In this document: positions 7,537 through 17,243 of the stretch, piece by piece
Layout: each line of letters begins with the position of its first letter
How positions within the stretch are numbered: the stretch's first letter is position 1
Position numbers and translations under genes: made by a program
Assembly: GCF_003432035.1 (NCBI RefSeq)
Contig: NZ_QOHO01000083.1
Span: forward strand, 1 to 51,301
Direction: 5' to 3'
Length of the DNA: 51,301 nt
Source of the DNA: Lacrimispora amygdalina
Lineage (GTDB): Bacteria > Bacillota > Clostridia > Lachnospirales > Lachnospiraceae
Notes under the pieces: generated by a model
Seen by the model: the letters and a program-made list of their open reading frames with translations, nothing else
Databases searched by the model: none
What the model was told of the DNA's origin: nothing

Positions 7537-9036
7537 ATGCTGGAGAAAATTGATTTATCTAAAAAAATTGATAAGGAAACCTACAAAAAGACAGAAAAAG
7601 AACAGAGTGAAAAGCTGGGGTTATTGCAGCGCCAGTGCAAAGAAGCCGGGATTCCGGTTATGATCGTGTTTGAGGGAATGGGAGCATCAGGTAAGGGAAC
7701 TCAGATCAATCACTTAATTCAGGCCCTTGATCCCAGAGGCTTTGATGTCTATGCCAATGATAAATCAACAGACGAGGAGCGTATGCGTCCCTTTCTCTGG
7801 CGCTTTTTTACAAAGCTTCCCGCCCACGGAAGAATTGCAGTCTTTGACAGAAGCTGGTACCGTCAGGTAACCATGGAGCGATTTGCAGGAAAGATTCCGG
7901 ATGAAGACCTGTCCGGAGCCTTTCATGACATACAGTCCTTCGAACGTCAGCTCACCGATGACGGGATGGTAATTATCAAGCTGTTTCTCTATGTTTCCAG
8001 GGAAGAGCAGAAGAAGCGGTTTAAAAAGTTGGAAAGCTCTAAGGAAACCAGCTGGAGAGTGACAAAGGAAGACTGGAAGCGCAACACGGAATATGACCGG
8101 TTTCTGCATATCTGCGAAGAGATGCTTCAGAATACGGATATGGATTACGCTCCGTGGACCATTATTGAGGCAACCGATAAAGAGTATGCTGCAGCCAAGA
8201 TCATGACATGTGTTGCTGACTGTCTGGAGGATGCTTTAAATAAGAAGAATTTAAACGGAGGCGCAAAGGAGAAGGAAGTTCCTGTCCGCTCAGAGAGCTT
8301 TAAAGCAGGCGTTCTTTCCGGCGTAGATTTAACGAAGTCCATTTCAAAGGAAGAGTACAAAAAGGAAATAGACCGTCTTCAGAAAAAACTGGAATTTCTC
8401 CACAGCCAGATTTACCGCCTGCGGATACCGGTGGTACTGGGGTTTGAAGGCTGGGATGCAGCCGGAAAAGGCGGAGTCATCAAACGGCTTACCAGTCATC
8501 TGGATCCGAGAGGATATAAAGTATATCCCACAGCTGCCCCCAATGATATTGAACGGGTTCATCATTATCTCTGGCGTTTCTGGAATCATGTGCCGAAAGC
8601 AGGACATATCGCCATATTTGACCGTACCTGGTACGGGAGAGTGCTTGTTGAACGGGTGGAGGGCTTCTGCAGAGAGAGCCAGTGGAAGCAGGCATACCAG
8701 GAAATCAATGAGATGGAAAGCCACCTGGCAAACGCAGGTGCAGTTGTCATCAAATTCTGGCTTCACATCGATAAAGACGAACAGGAAAAACGTTTTAAAG
8801 AACGTCAGGCGAATCCGTTAAAGCAGTGGAAAATTACGGAAGAAGACTGGAGAAACAGGGAAAAATGGGATCAGTATGAATCAGCGGTCAATGAGATGCT
8901 GGTCCGTACCTCCACAACCTATGCACCCTGGGTGGTAGTGGAAGGAAACTGCAAGTATTATGCAAGGGTCAAGATTCTAAAAACTGTGGTGGAAGCGTTG
9001 GAAGACAAGATAAAAGAAGTGAATAATCGTCCCTGA
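7537..9036 (+). CDS. pap: Two-domain polyphosphate kinase 2, polyphosphate:AMP phosphotransferase type
   Basis: A 499-residue protein made of two consecutive PPK2 domains. The first has the Walker A loop GMGASGKGT (Lys53) and FDRSWY; the second has GWDAAGKGG (Lys311) and FDRTWYGR. Two-domain PPK2 enzymes mainly use polyphosphate to convert AMP to ADP. Both halves retain their Walker A lysine and the D-R-S/T-W-Y motif, so neither is obviously dead by these motifs. The start at 7537 is supported by AAGGAGGGA at 7522-7530; upstream in-frame codons fall inside the preceding gene. The role would be regeneration of nucleotide phosphates from stored polyphosphate. Confidence 0.88.
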   Translation: MLEKIDLSKKIDKETYKKTEKEQSEKLGLLQRQCKEAGIPVMIVFEGMGASGKGTQINHLIQALDPRGFDVYANDKSTDEERMRPFLWRFFTKLPAHGRIAVFDRSWYRQVTMERFAGKIPDEDLSGAFHDIQSFERQLTDDGMVIIKLFLYVSREEQKKRFKKLESSKETSWRVTKEDWKRNTEYDRFLHICEEMLQNTDMDYAPWTIIEATDKEYAAAKIMTCVADCLEDALNKKNLNGGAKEKEVPVRSESFKAGVLSGVDLTKSISKEEYKKEIDRLQKKLEFLHSQIYRLRIPVVLGFEGWDAAGKGGVIKRLTSHLDPRGYKVYPTAAPNDIERVHHYLWRFWNHVPKAGHIAIFDRTWYGRVLVERVEGFCRESQWKQAYQEINEMESHLANAGAVVIKFWLHIDKDEQEKRFKERQANPLKQWKITEEDWRNREKWDQYESAVNEMLVRTSTTYAPWVVVEGNCKYYARVKILKTVVEALEDKIKEVNNRP

Positions 9037-9102
9037 CCACTTGTGTTTTCCTGCTTTTTCGTGTAAAGTAGGAGGAAGTGAACAAAGGCAGGAGGAAAGG
9101 GC

Positions 9103-10359
9103 ATGAATACGGTTTTAATCGTGGGCGGGGGCGCTGCAGGGATGCTGGCTGGAATAGCAGCAGCCATGAAGGGCAGTACCGTCCACATTTTTGAGAAAAA
9201 TGAGAAGATTGGGAAAAAAGTATATATTACGGGAAAAGGCCGGTGCAATGTGACCAATGCCTGTGATACAGAGGAGCTGTTCGGGAATGTTGTCACCAAT
9301 TCCAAATTCCTTTACAGCAGCTTTTACGGTTTTACCAATTTCGATATGATGGAACTTTTAGAAACCCTTGGCTGCCGGTTAAAGACGGAACGGGGAAACC
9401 GGGTCTTTCCTGCATCGGATAAGGCATCTGATGTCATAAAAGCATTAAACAACAGGCTTCTGGAACTTGGAGTTACGATTCATTACCGGAAAAAGGCGGA
9501 AAAACTCATTCTTGATAACGGTGCTGTGAAGGGGATTGTTGTCAGTGACAGTTCAGGAAAGAAGTCTTTCCATGGAGACTGCGTTATTATTGCCTGCGGA
9601 GGTTACTCTTATCAGACCACCGGATCAACAGGAGATGGCTATGAACTGGCAAAAGAAGCCGGTCACACGGTAAGTACGTTATCTCCGGCACTTGTCCCTT
9701 TCGTCGTGGAAGAACCCATGATTAAGGAACTTCAGGGGCTTTCCCTGCGTAACGTGGAAGCAACGGTTATGAAAGGCAGCAAGGTTATTTACCGGGAATT
9801 CGGAGAGATGCTGTTTACCCACTACGGAGTCAGCGGCCCTGTTCTTTTAAGTGCCAGCAGCTATGCGGCTAAGGAACTAAAGAAAGGTCCTCTTACCCTT
9901 TCCATAGATTTAAAGCCTGCGCTGACGGAGGAACAGCTGGACGCCAGAATTTTAAGAGATTTTGAGGAGTCCATGAATAAGCAGTTTAAAAATGCTCTGG
10001 GCAGCTTATATCCGGCCAAACTGATTCCTGTCATCATTGATGCAAGCAAAATTTCGCCGGAAAAGAAGGTCAATGAGATTACAAGGGAGGAGCGCCAGGC
10101 TCTGATTCGTGTAACCAAGGCGTTTACCATGACTCTGACTGCACTGAGAGGCTACAATGAGGCCATTATCACCCAGGGAGGTATATCCGTTAAGGAAGTA
10201 AATCCTTCCACTCTGGAATCCAAGCTTGTAAACGGCCTGTATTTTGCAGGAGAGGTGCTGGATCTTGATGCGGTGACTGGGGGCTTTAATCTTCAGATTG
10301 CCTGGTCCACTGGCTGGGCGGCAGGAAGTGCGGCAGGAGAGGAGAAGGACGAAAGATGA
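9103..10359 (+). CDS. NAD(P)/FAD-dependent oxidoreductase, HI0933/YhiN (BaiN-like) family
   Basis: The 418-residue protein begins with a Rossmann FAD-binding loop (VLIVGGGAAGMLAGIAAA) followed by EKNEKIGKKVYITGKGRCNVTNAC, the hallmark of the HI0933/YhiN flavoprotein family. The second FAD motif, YFAGEVLDLDAVTGGFNLQIAWSTGWAAG, is close to the C-terminus. Members have been called aminoacetone oxidase or BaiN-like bile acid reductases, but a function cannot be assigned from sequence. It overlaps cmk by four bases and so heads a translationally coupled housekeeping block (cmk, ispH, S1 protein). Confidence 0.8.
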   Translation: MNTVLIVGGGAAGMLAGIAAAMKGSTVHIFEKNEKIGKKVYITGKGRCNVTNACDTEELFGNVVTNSKFLYSSFYGFTNFDMMELLETLGCRLKTERGNRVFPASDKASDVIKALNNRLLELGVTIHYRKKAEKLILDNGAVKGIVVSDSSGKKSFHGDCVIIACGGYSYQTTGSTGDGYELAKEAGHTVSTLSPALVPFVVEEPMIKELQGLSLRNVEATVMKGSKVIYREFGEMLFTHYGVSGPVLLSASSYAAKELKKGPLTLSIDLKPALTEEQLDARILRDFEESMNKQFKNALGSLYPAKLIPVIIDASKISPEKKVNEITREERQALIRVTKAFTMTLTALRGYNEAIITQGGISVKEVNPSTLESKLVNGLYFAGEVLDLDAVTGGFNLQIAWSTGWAAGSAAGEEKDER

Positions 10360-11042
10360 CAAAGGTTTATAATATAGCAATCGACGGGCCGGCTGGAGCA
10401 GGAAAGAGCACCATTGCCCGTGCTGCAGCAAAAAAACTTAATTTTGTATACGTGGATACAGGAGCGATGTACCGCGCCATGGCACTGCATTTTTTAAGAA
10501 ACGGCATATCTGCACAGGATGAGGCGGCCATATCTGCCGCTGTTAAGAATGCAGATGTGACACTGGTGTATGAAAACGGCGTGCAGCAGGTAATCCTGAA
10601 TGGAGAGAATGTATCAGGGCTGATCCGGACTGAGGAAGTGGGAGCCATGGCTTCTGCTGCATCTGTACATTTATCGGTGAGAGAAAAACTGGTAGAGCTG
10701 CAGAAAGGGCTTGCGGCACGGGAGAATGTAATCATGGATGGCAGAGACATTGGCACCTGTGTTCTTCCTGATGCAGATCTTAAGATCTATTTAACTGCCA
10801 GCAGCCGGGTCCGGGCGGAAAGAAGGTACCTGGAACTGAAGGAGAAAGGTCACGAATGCAGTCTGGATGAGATCGAAAAGGATATTATCAAACGGGATTA
10901 CCAGGATATGAACCGGGAACATTCTCCATTAAAGCAGGCTGGGGATGCGGTGCTTTTGGATTCCTCTGAGATGACTGCAAAAGAGGTAATCGACCGGATT
11001 TTATTGCTGTTTGAGGAAAAAAAACTGGGAGAGAGGAGCTAA
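10356..11042 (+). CDS. cmk: Cytidylate kinase
   Basis: The 228-residue protein has the P-loop DGPAGAGKSTIARAAA near its N-terminus, the NMP-binding element VDTGAMYRAMA, and the lid-region motif SSRVRAERRYLELKEKG. It phosphorylates CMP and dCMP to the diphosphates with ATP in pyrimidine nucleotide recycling. Length is usual. The ATG overlaps the stop of the upstream flavoprotein gene (ATGA), and ispH begins three bases after its own stop. Confidence 0.95.
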   Translation: MTKVYNIAIDGPAGAGKSTIARAAAKKLNFVYVDTGAMYRAMALHFLRNGISAQDEAAISAAVKNADVTLVYENGVQQVILNGENVSGLIRTEEVGAMASAASVHLSVREKLVELQKGLAARENVIMDGRDIGTCVLPDADLKIYLTASSRVRAERRYLELKEKGHECSLDEIEKDIIKRDYQDMNREHSPLKQAGDAVLLDSSEMTAKEVIDRILLLFEEKKLGERS

Positions 11043-11045
11043 TGT

Positions 11046-11897
11046 ATGGAAGTAATTGTAGCAAAATCCGCCGGATTCTGCTTCGGAGTGAAGCGTGCCG
11101 TAGATCAGGTGTACGAACAGCTGAAACGGAACGACAAGCCGATTTATACGTATGGTCCCATCATCCACAATGAAGAGGTTGTAAAGGATTTAGAGGAAAA
11201 GGGTGTAAAAGTAATTGATAATGAAGAAGATTTAAAGAAGATCCACGACGCAGTTGTGGTGATCCGGTCTCATGGAGCCGGAAAGCGCATTTACGAGATC
11301 ATGGAAGAAAACGGGATTGAAATCATTGATGCAACCTGTCCTTATGTGAGAAAAATTCACAAAATCGCCCAGGAGCAGAATAGAGAGGGCAGACGTCTGA
11401 TTATAATAGGCAATGAATCGCACCCGGAAGTAGAAGGTATTAAAGGCTGGGGAAATGCCAATACTTTAGTAGTGGAAACACCCGAGCAAGTGGAAACTTT
11501 ACCGCTCACAGAGGGAGAGAGGCTGTGTATTGTATCACAGACGACATTTAATTACAAGAAATTTCAAGATTTAGTTGAAAAAATTTCTGAAACGCGGTAT
11601 GATATACTTGTTTTAAATACGATTTGCAATGCAACACAGGAAAGACAGGTGGAAGCAAAGCGGATAGCTTCAGAAGTGGATGCCATGATTGTCATTGGCG
11701 GAAAAAGCAGTTCCAATACCCAGAAGCTGTACGAGATATGCCGAAGGGAATGTAAGAATACTTACTATATCCAGACACTAGGTGATTTAGATCCTGATTG
11801 TGTAAATTCTGTGCGCAGCGTAGGTATTACAGCCGGGGCTTCAACCCCGAATCATATTATCGAGGAGGTTCATACTAATGTCAGAGTTAAGTTTTGA
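11046..11897 (+). CDS. ispH: 4-hydroxy-3-methylbut-2-enyl diphosphate reductase
   Basis: A 283-residue IspH (LytB), the last enzyme of the MEP isoprenoid pathway, which makes IPP and DMAPP from HMBPP with a [4Fe-4S] cluster. The three cluster cysteines are visible at Cys12 (AGFCFGVKRAV), Cys98 (DATCPYVRKIH) and Cys194 (NTICNATQERQ), together with the conserved ITAGASTPNHIIEEV region near the C-terminus. In many clostridia IspH is fused to a ribosomal S1-like protein. Here the S1 gene is separate, in a different frame, and overlaps the end of ispH by 20 bases. Confidence 0.95.
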   Translation: MEVIVAKSAGFCFGVKRAVDQVYEQLKRNDKPIYTYGPIIHNEEVVKDLEEKGVKVIDNEEDLKKIHDAVVVIRSHGAGKRIYEIMEENGIEIIDATCPYVRKIHKIAQEQNREGRRLIIIGNESHPEVEGIKGWGNANTLVVETPEQVETLPLTEGERLCIVSQTTFNYKKFQDLVEKISETRYDILVLNTICNATQERQVEAKRIASEVDAMIVIGGKSSSNTQKLYEICRRECKNTYYIQTLGDLDPDCVNSVRSVGITAGASTPNHIIEEVHTNVRVKF

Positions 11898-12978
11898 ACA
11901 AATGTTAGAGGAATCATTGAAAACCATACGTACAGGAGAGATCGTCACTGGTAAAGTCATCGACGTAAAAGAAGATGAAATCGTCTTGAATATAGGGTAC
12001 AAGTCTGACGGCATCATCCCGCGTAGCGAGTACACGGATGACCAGAATTTAAATCTTACAACCGTTGTACAGGTTGGCGAAGAGATGGAAGCGAAAGTCA
12101 CTAAGGTAAACGACGGTGAGGGTCAGGTTGCTTTATCCTACAAGCGGTTAGCAGCAGACAGAGGCAATAAGAGACTGGAAGAAGCATTTGAAAACCACGA
12201 AGTACTTACCGCAAAAGTTGCACAGGTACTTGACGGTGGTTTAAGTGTGGTTGTAGAGGGCGCAAGAGTCTTCATTCCTGCAAGCCTGGTATCCGATACT
12301 TATGAGAAGGATTTAACCAAGTATGCAGACAAGGCAATTGAGTTCATTATCACAGAATTTAATCCTAAGAGAAGAAGAATTATCGGTGACAGAAAGCAGA
12401 TTATGGTTGCTAAGAGAGCCGAGCTTCAGAAAGAATTATTCGATAAGATCCATGCAGGCGATGTAGTAGAAGGTACAATCAAGAATGTAACCGATTTCGG
12501 TGCATTTATCGACCTTGGCGGAGCCGATGGTTTACTTCATATTTCAGAGATGAGCTGGGGAAGAGTAGAAAGCCCGAAAAAAGCGTTCAAAGCTGGTGAG
12601 AAAGTAAAAGTCTTAATCAAAGACATCAATGGCGACAAGATTGCCCTCAGTTTAAAATTCCCGGAGACAAACCCATGGAAAGATGCATCTGAAAAGTATG
12701 CAGTGGGCAATGTTGTGAACGGTAAAGTAGCACGTATGACTGATTTCGGCGCATTCGTTGAGCTGGAGCCAGGCGTAGATGCTCTGCTTCATGTTTCCCA
12801 GATTTCCAGAGATCATGTGGAAAAACCTGCAGATGTACTGGCAATTGGTCAGGAAATCGAAGCAAAGGTCGTTGATTTCAACGAGGATGACAAGAAGATC
12901 AGCTTAAGCATCAAAGCACTTCAGGGTCAGGACGAAGCAGCTGCAGAGGATGCACCTGTATATTCTGACGAAGTTTAA
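11878..12978 (+). CDS. S1 RNA-binding domain protein (RpsA-like)
   Basis: The 366-residue protein contains four S1 domains, at roughly residues 20-85, 105-170, 195-265 and 280-350. The last two carry clear VTDFGAFIDLGG-ADGLLHISEMSW and MTDFGAFVELEPGVDALLHVSQIS repeats. Firmicute proteins of this kind bind mRNA and are annotated as ribosomal protein S1 homologues, although their role in initiation is less firm than for E. coli S1. The ATG lies inside the last codons of ispH in another frame, behind GAGGAGG, so the pair is translationally coupled. A terminator follows at 13002-13029. Confidence 0.85.
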   Translation: MSELSFEQMLEESLKTIRTGEIVTGKVIDVKEDEIVLNIGYKSDGIIPRSEYTDDQNLNLTTVVQVGEEMEAKVTKVNDGEGQVALSYKRLAADRGNKRLEEAFENHEVLTAKVAQVLDGGLSVVVEGARVFIPASLVSDTYEKDLTKYADKAIEFIITEFNPKRRRIIGDRKQIMVAKRAELQKELFDKIHAGDVVEGTIKNVTDFGAFIDLGGADGLLHISEMSWGRVESPKKAFKAGEKVKVLIKDINGDKIALSLKFPETNPWKDASEKYAVGNVVNGKVARMTDFGAFVELEPGVDALLHVSQISRDHVEKPADVLAIGQEIEAKVVDFNEDDKKISLSIKALQGQDEAAAEDAPVYSDEV

Positions 12979-13001
12979 GCATAATAAAGAATGAGCAGAT
13001 G

Positions 13002-13029
13002 GGAAGTGGAGAAATCCGCTTCCTTTTTT
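13002..13029 (+). terminator. Rho-independent terminator after the S1 gene
   Basis: GGAAGTGG (13002-13009) pairs with CCGCTTCC (13016-13023) with one G-U pair, followed by TTTTTT. Its position also rules against the in-frame ATG at 12991 as the start of the next gene. Confidence 0.85.
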
Positions 13030-13071
13030 GGTGCAGAAAATATATCGTTAAGGCAAGGAGAGGTAGATTTC

Positions 13072-15129
13072 ATGAAAAAAGTTTTTTTCAGAATACTGGC
13101 GGCAATGATAGTTCTGACTCTGGCGTTTACCGGCTGCAAAAGTAAAACAGATCCGAAACCGGAAGAAGAGCAGACACAGGCGAAGCCTGCCAGTGGAACG
13201 GGAAAGGCTTCTGCAGGGGAAGCAAACCATGTACGTCTGGAAGATGATTATTATGATTTCGTTAATGGGCAGATGCTGGACAGCATTAAAATTCCAGGTG
13301 ATGCAAGCGGCTGGAGCCAGTTTTATAAGCTGGACAGAGAGGCTTATAATATTCTAAATGAAGTGCTCCATGATTCTGTGAGTAACAGGAAAAATGAAAA
13401 AGAAGGGTCTCTGGAACAAAAAATAGCCGATCTCTATCTGACAGGAATGGATATGGATGGAAGGCGGGCTGCCGGATTTGGCGGACTTGCTGTTTATATG
13501 GATGGGATCAGCCGTACCTCTACTATAGAGGAGTATCTTAAACAGGCAGGAAAAATTTATAATGATCTGGGGGTGAGCAGTATCATTCTGCCCCAGTGGT
13601 CTGAGGATATGAGTAATTCTACCCGCTATGCCCTGTATTTTGATGGTGCAGATCTTGGACCTGGAAAAGAGACCTTAGAGGATTCCGACCAGGAAGAACT
13701 GATGAACCATTACCGCAATTATATATCACGGATTATGGAATATACGGGAATGAAGAAAGAAGAAGCGGATCAGGCTGCAGACGGCATACTAAAATTACAG
13801 AAGGATCTGGCCGGAAGTGCACTTTCTCTTAGCAAACAGGGAGACCCTGAAGTCATATATAATCCGTATACCAGTGAAGAATTAAAGAAACTGTTTCCAG
13901 AAGGAACCATGGAGACCTTTTTAAAAGCAGCAGACCTTAATGAACAGGATGAATACATTGTGGTTCAGGTAGATCAGATGAAAAAAATCGGCGGATATTT
14001 AAATCCGGAATCACTCCCTCTTTTGAAACAGTATACGTTATTTTGTCTGGTGAACGATTTTGCCCCCAGTCTGACACCTGAAATCAGAGATACCTATCTG
14101 GAATGGAATAATTTAAGAAAGGGAATCAAAGATAGAAAAACAGACGAAAAGCTGGCAAGTGAATTGACACAGAACACTCTGGGATTTGAATTTGGAAAGC
14201 TTTATGTAGAGAAATGCTTTTCCAAATCGGATAAAAAGGACATTGAGTCCATGATTCGCCTGATTCTTGCCTCCTATAAAAAACAGATTGAAAATCTCAC
14301 CTGGATGAGCGATGAAACCAAAGCTTTGGCCATAAGAAAGCTGGAGCATATGAATCTGAAGGTGGGTTATCCAGACAAATGGCCCGATGATTATAAGGAC
14401 GCCAGGGTGGTATCGGCAGAAGAGGGGGGAAACTTAATTGATAATATGCTCTCTCTGCTGAAAGCGCAGAATGAGGTGAATAAAAAGAAATATAAGGAAC
14501 CAGTGGACAAAGGGCAGTGGGGCATGACGCCCCAGACTGTAAATGCGTATTACAACCCCACTGCCAATGAGATTGTGTTTCCGGCCGCTATTCTCCAGCC
14601 TCCGTTTTATGATCCAAAAGCAGACTTCGCCTCTAATTTGGGCGGAATCGGAATGGTGATGGCTCATGAGGTAAGCCATGCATTCGATTCTTCCGGTTCT
14701 CTTTACGATGATAATGGAAATTATCATGTATGGTGGACAAAGGAAGACCGGGAAAAATTTCAGGAGCTGGCCAAAGAGGTGGAAGAATATTATAGCGGAA
14801 TGGATGGATTTCAGGGGAGAAAAGTAAATGGTGCACAGACCTTAAATGAGAACATCGCAGATCTGGGATCCATGGCATGCATTACGGCAATTGCAGGTGA
14901 AAAGGGCAGCGATTTGAATCTGTTATTCCGCCAGTATGCAACAATCTGGGCATCCAAGTATACTCCGGAAGCGATGATTGACCGTCTGAATACGGATCCC
15001 CACTCTCCGGCAAAGGTCAGGGTCAATGGAGTGCTTAGTGCCACAGATGCATTTTATAAAACGTATCCGGAAATAAAAGAAGGTGACGCCATGTATGTGG
15101 CTCCAGATAAGAGGGTAAAAATCTGGTAG
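13072..15129 (+). CDS. M13-family zinc metallopeptidase, lipoprotein
   Basis: The 685-residue protein is an M13 (neprilysin/PepO) endopeptidase. The zinc site is HEVSH (His532, Glu533, His536) with the third ligand in ENIADLG (Glu593, Asp597), and the family C-terminal region ending in VKIW is present. The N-terminus is a lipoprotein signal (MKK, a hydrophobic run, then LAFTGC), followed by a low-complexity Lys/Glu/Pro linker, so the enzyme is probably anchored outside the cell membrane. The start at 13072 follows AAGGAGAGG; an upstream in-frame ATG at 12991 would read through the preceding terminator. Its substrates are probably short peptides. Confidence 0.88.
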   Translation: MKKVFFRILAAMIVLTLAFTGCKSKTDPKPEEEQTQAKPASGTGKASAGEANHVRLEDDYYDFVNGQMLDSIKIPGDASGWSQFYKLDREAYNILNEVLHDSVSNRKNEKEGSLEQKIADLYLTGMDMDGRRAAGFGGLAVYMDGISRTSTIEEYLKQAGKIYNDLGVSSIILPQWSEDMSNSTRYALYFDGADLGPGKETLEDSDQEELMNHYRNYISRIMEYTGMKKEEADQAADGILKLQKDLAGSALSLSKQGDPEVIYNPYTSEELKKLFPEGTMETFLKAADLNEQDEYIVVQVDQMKKIGGYLNPESLPLLKQYTLFCLVNDFAPSLTPEIRDTYLEWNNLRKGIKDRKTDEKLASELTQNTLGFEFGKLYVEKCFSKSDKKDIESMIRLILASYKKQIENLTWMSDETKALAIRKLEHMNLKVGYPDKWPDDYKDARVVSAEEGGNLIDNMLSLLKAQNEVNKKKYKEPVDKGQWGMTPQTVNAYYNPTANEIVFPAAILQPPFYDPKADFASNLGGIGMVMAHEVSHAFDSSGSLYDDNGNYHVWWTKEDREKFQELAKEVEEYYSGMDGFQGRKVNGAQTLNENIADLGSMACITAIAGEKGSDLNLLFRQYATIWASKYTPEAMIDRLNTDPHSPAKVRVNGVLSATDAFYKTYPEIKEGDAMYVAPDKRVKIW

Positions 15130-15235
15130 ATAAATAAAACTATTGCAGAATTCTGCTAAAATCAATGTGGTAAAAATATATTTGGAGTTTACTTATATGA
15201 AAATATATACTGGTTTTAGTAAGGAGGGCGTTTCA

Positions 15236-17119
15236 ATGGTAGAAATCTATGATATATTGCAGGCTTTTTCTTCTGGTTCTTATATAACAGCAGAAACCCT
15301 GGCGGATCGTTTTAAAGTAAGTACAAAAACGATCCGCATGCGAATTAAGGAAATCAATGATACTGCAGTTCAATATGGTTTTTCAATTGAATCAAAACCA
15401 CGATATGGATATCTGTTATCGTTAAAAGAAAACAATAGATTAGATGAGTTTTTAAAAAGCAGACCGCATATCAATATTCCTGATACAGTGGCAGACAGAA
15501 TAAACTATTTGTTGGCTTATCTGCTGAATTATAATGGGTATATAAAATTGGATGATTTATGCAGTTTTTTATTTGTGTCCAGACCAACCATGCAGAATAC
15601 AATAAAAGAAGTAGAATGTATTCTGGAACAATATAATCTGAATATCGAGCGGAAGCCTAATTATGGCATCAGGATAGTTGGAGAAGAATTTGACTGCAGG
15701 AGATGTATTGGTGATTTTTTTGTTAAAAGAAATAAACTGAATATCATTAATGATAAGTATAAGGGTGATAAAATAAAAAACATTGCAGATATTGTCATAC
15801 CTATGCTTCAGAAATATGACATCTATCTTTCGGAAACAGCATTGGAGACCTTCCTTGAACAGATATATGTAGCTCTGCTGCGAATGAAAAGAGGCAAATA
15901 TGTTTCATTTGAAAGAAATGATATCAATAATTTTGCAGTGAAGGAGTGGGAATTTGCCAATGAGCTGATGGAGGTTCTGGCAAAGCTGGAAAATCTGGAA
16001 AGCAGAGAATCAGAGATCGTCTATATCGAAATTTATTTAAAGGGAAAGAGAATGATCGGAAAGGTTTCTTGTGATGAGACCAATTTTGTAATTAAAGAAG
16101 AAATTGATTATCTTACAATGCAGATGCTGGAGTCGGTTAATAATCAGTTTAAAATGGATTTCAGAGTTAATTTTGAGATTCGTATGATGCTTAACCAGCA
16201 TATGGTGCCATTGGATATCAGAATTAAATATGATATACAGTCTAAGAATCCGCTGCTTGATGAAATTAAAAGTAAATATATCATGGCCTATACCATAGCA
16301 GCCCATGCATCCACAGTTCTTGCCGAGCATTACAAAAAAAAGATATCAGAAAGTGAAATCGGTTATCTGGCTTTAATTTTTGCACTTGCGATTGAGCAGA
16401 ATGTAAAGATCCAGAAAACAAATATATTGATTGTCTGCAGCTCAGGGAAAGGAAGCTCCAGACTGCTGGCTTATAAATATAAAAAAGAATTTGGAGAATA
16501 TCTCAATGAGATTTATGTTTGTGATTTAACAGAATTAAAATCATTCGATTTCTCTAAAGTATCGTTTGTATTGACCACAGTTTCCATTGCTGTCTATGTA
16601 CCTAAGCCGGTTCTGGAAGTAGGGCTTTTTCTGGGAGATACCGACAAGGCGGCTGTCCGGGAATTATTTGAGACAGGAGAAAAAAGATATCTCTGTAAAT
16701 ATTATAAAAAAGGTGCATTTTTTGTTGGAATCGAAGGAAACAACAAGGAGGATATCTTAAAAAATTTATGTGACAGAATCGAAAAACAGAGGAAGCTTCC
16801 TGAGGGCTTTTATGAGGCAGTCTTAAAACGAGAGGGGCTGGCCCAGACTGATTTTGGAAATTTTATTGCCATGCCTCACCCGTATAAGACAATGACTGAA
16901 GAAACACTGGTCTATATTGCAATCCTGGAAAAACCAGTTCTATGGACCAAATATGAAGTACAGGTGATTTTTCTCATATCGGTTGGTACGAAAGAAGATT
17001 CTGATTTAAATAAATTTTATGAGGATACCACGAAATTAATCCTGAAAGCGGAAGCAGTAAAATACTTAATAAAAAATCCTGAATATGAAGTGCTGATGAA
17101 TTTATTAAGGCAGAGATAA
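15236..17119 (+). CDS. PTS-regulated transcriptional activator (BglG/MtlR/LicR type)
   Basis: The 627-residue protein has the layout of a PRD-containing PTS activator: an N-terminal helix-turn-helix (ITAETLADRFKVSTKTIRMRIKEI), a second HTH-like region, two PTS regulation domains in the middle, an EIIB-like domain starting at ILIVCSSGKGSSRLLAYKYK, and a C-terminal EIIA-like domain with GNFIAMPHPY holding a possible phosphoacceptor histidine. These proteins bind DNA and switch on a neighbouring PTS operon according to its phosphorylation state. The start at 15236 follows AAGGAGG (15221-15227); in-frame ATGs further upstream lack a comparable site. It should control the EIIA-EIIB-EIIC-GH2 genes immediately downstream. 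Confidence 0.85.
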   Translation: MVEIYDILQAFSSGSYITAETLADRFKVSTKTIRMRIKEINDTAVQYGFSIESKPRYGYLLSLKENNRLDEFLKSRPHINIPDTVADRINYLLAYLLNYNGYIKLDDLCSFLFVSRPTMQNTIKEVECILEQYNLNIERKPNYGIRIVGEEFDCRRCIGDFFVKRNKLNIINDKYKGDKIKNIADIVIPMLQKYDIYLSETALETFLEQIYVALLRMKRGKYVSFERNDINNFAVKEWEFANELMEVLAKLENLESRESEIVYIEIYLKGKRMIGKVSCDETNFVIKEEIDYLTMQMLESVNNQFKMDFRVNFEIRMMLNQHMVPLDIRIKYDIQSKNPLLDEIKSKYIMAYTIAAHASTVLAEHYKKKISESEIGYLALIFALAIEQNVKIQKTNILIVCSSGKGSSRLLAYKYKKEFGEYLNEIYVCDLTELKSFDFSKVSFVLTTVSIAVYVPKPVLEVGLFLGDTDKAAVRELFETGEKRYLCKYYKKGAFFVGIEGNNKEDILKNLCDRIEKQRKLPEGFYEAVLKREGLAQTDFGNFIAMPHPYKTMTEETLVYIAILEKPVLWTKYEVQVIFLISVGTKEDSDLNKFYEDTTKLILKAEAVKYLIKNPEYEVLMNLLRQR

Positions 17120-17160
17120 TACCATATTGAATAGTTTTCCATATTCAATATGGTATTTTA
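17119..17160. terminator. Perfect 15-bp hairpin after the PTS regulator gene
   Basis: Arms 17119-17133 and 17142-17156 (ATACCATATTGAATA and its complement) are exact, with an 8-base loop and a short TTTT run. It separates the regulator gene from the PTS genes. A TATAAT at 17189-17194 may be the -10 of their own promoter; its -35 is poor, as expected for an activated promoter. Confidence 0.75.
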
Positions 17161-17243
17161 ATGGCTGGTAATCAGCTTGTTTCAGAATTATAATTCATAT
17201 GAAAATAAAACCACGACATTTGTTTTAGGAGGAATCATTATTG

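Noticed and set aside
11878-11897. Programmed frameshift joining IspH and S1
   Set aside because: No slippery sequence is visible at the overlap and the S1 start has its own GAGGAGG site; simple translational coupling explains it.
12991-13071. Upstream start for the M13 peptidase
   Set aside because: It would place a 27-residue extension across a terminator hairpin and before the lipoprotein signal peptide, which must be N-terminal.
15145-15156. GCAGAATTCTGC palindrome after the M13 peptidase gene as a terminator
   Set aside because: The stem is six base pairs with no loop and no T-tract follows, so termination is not supported.
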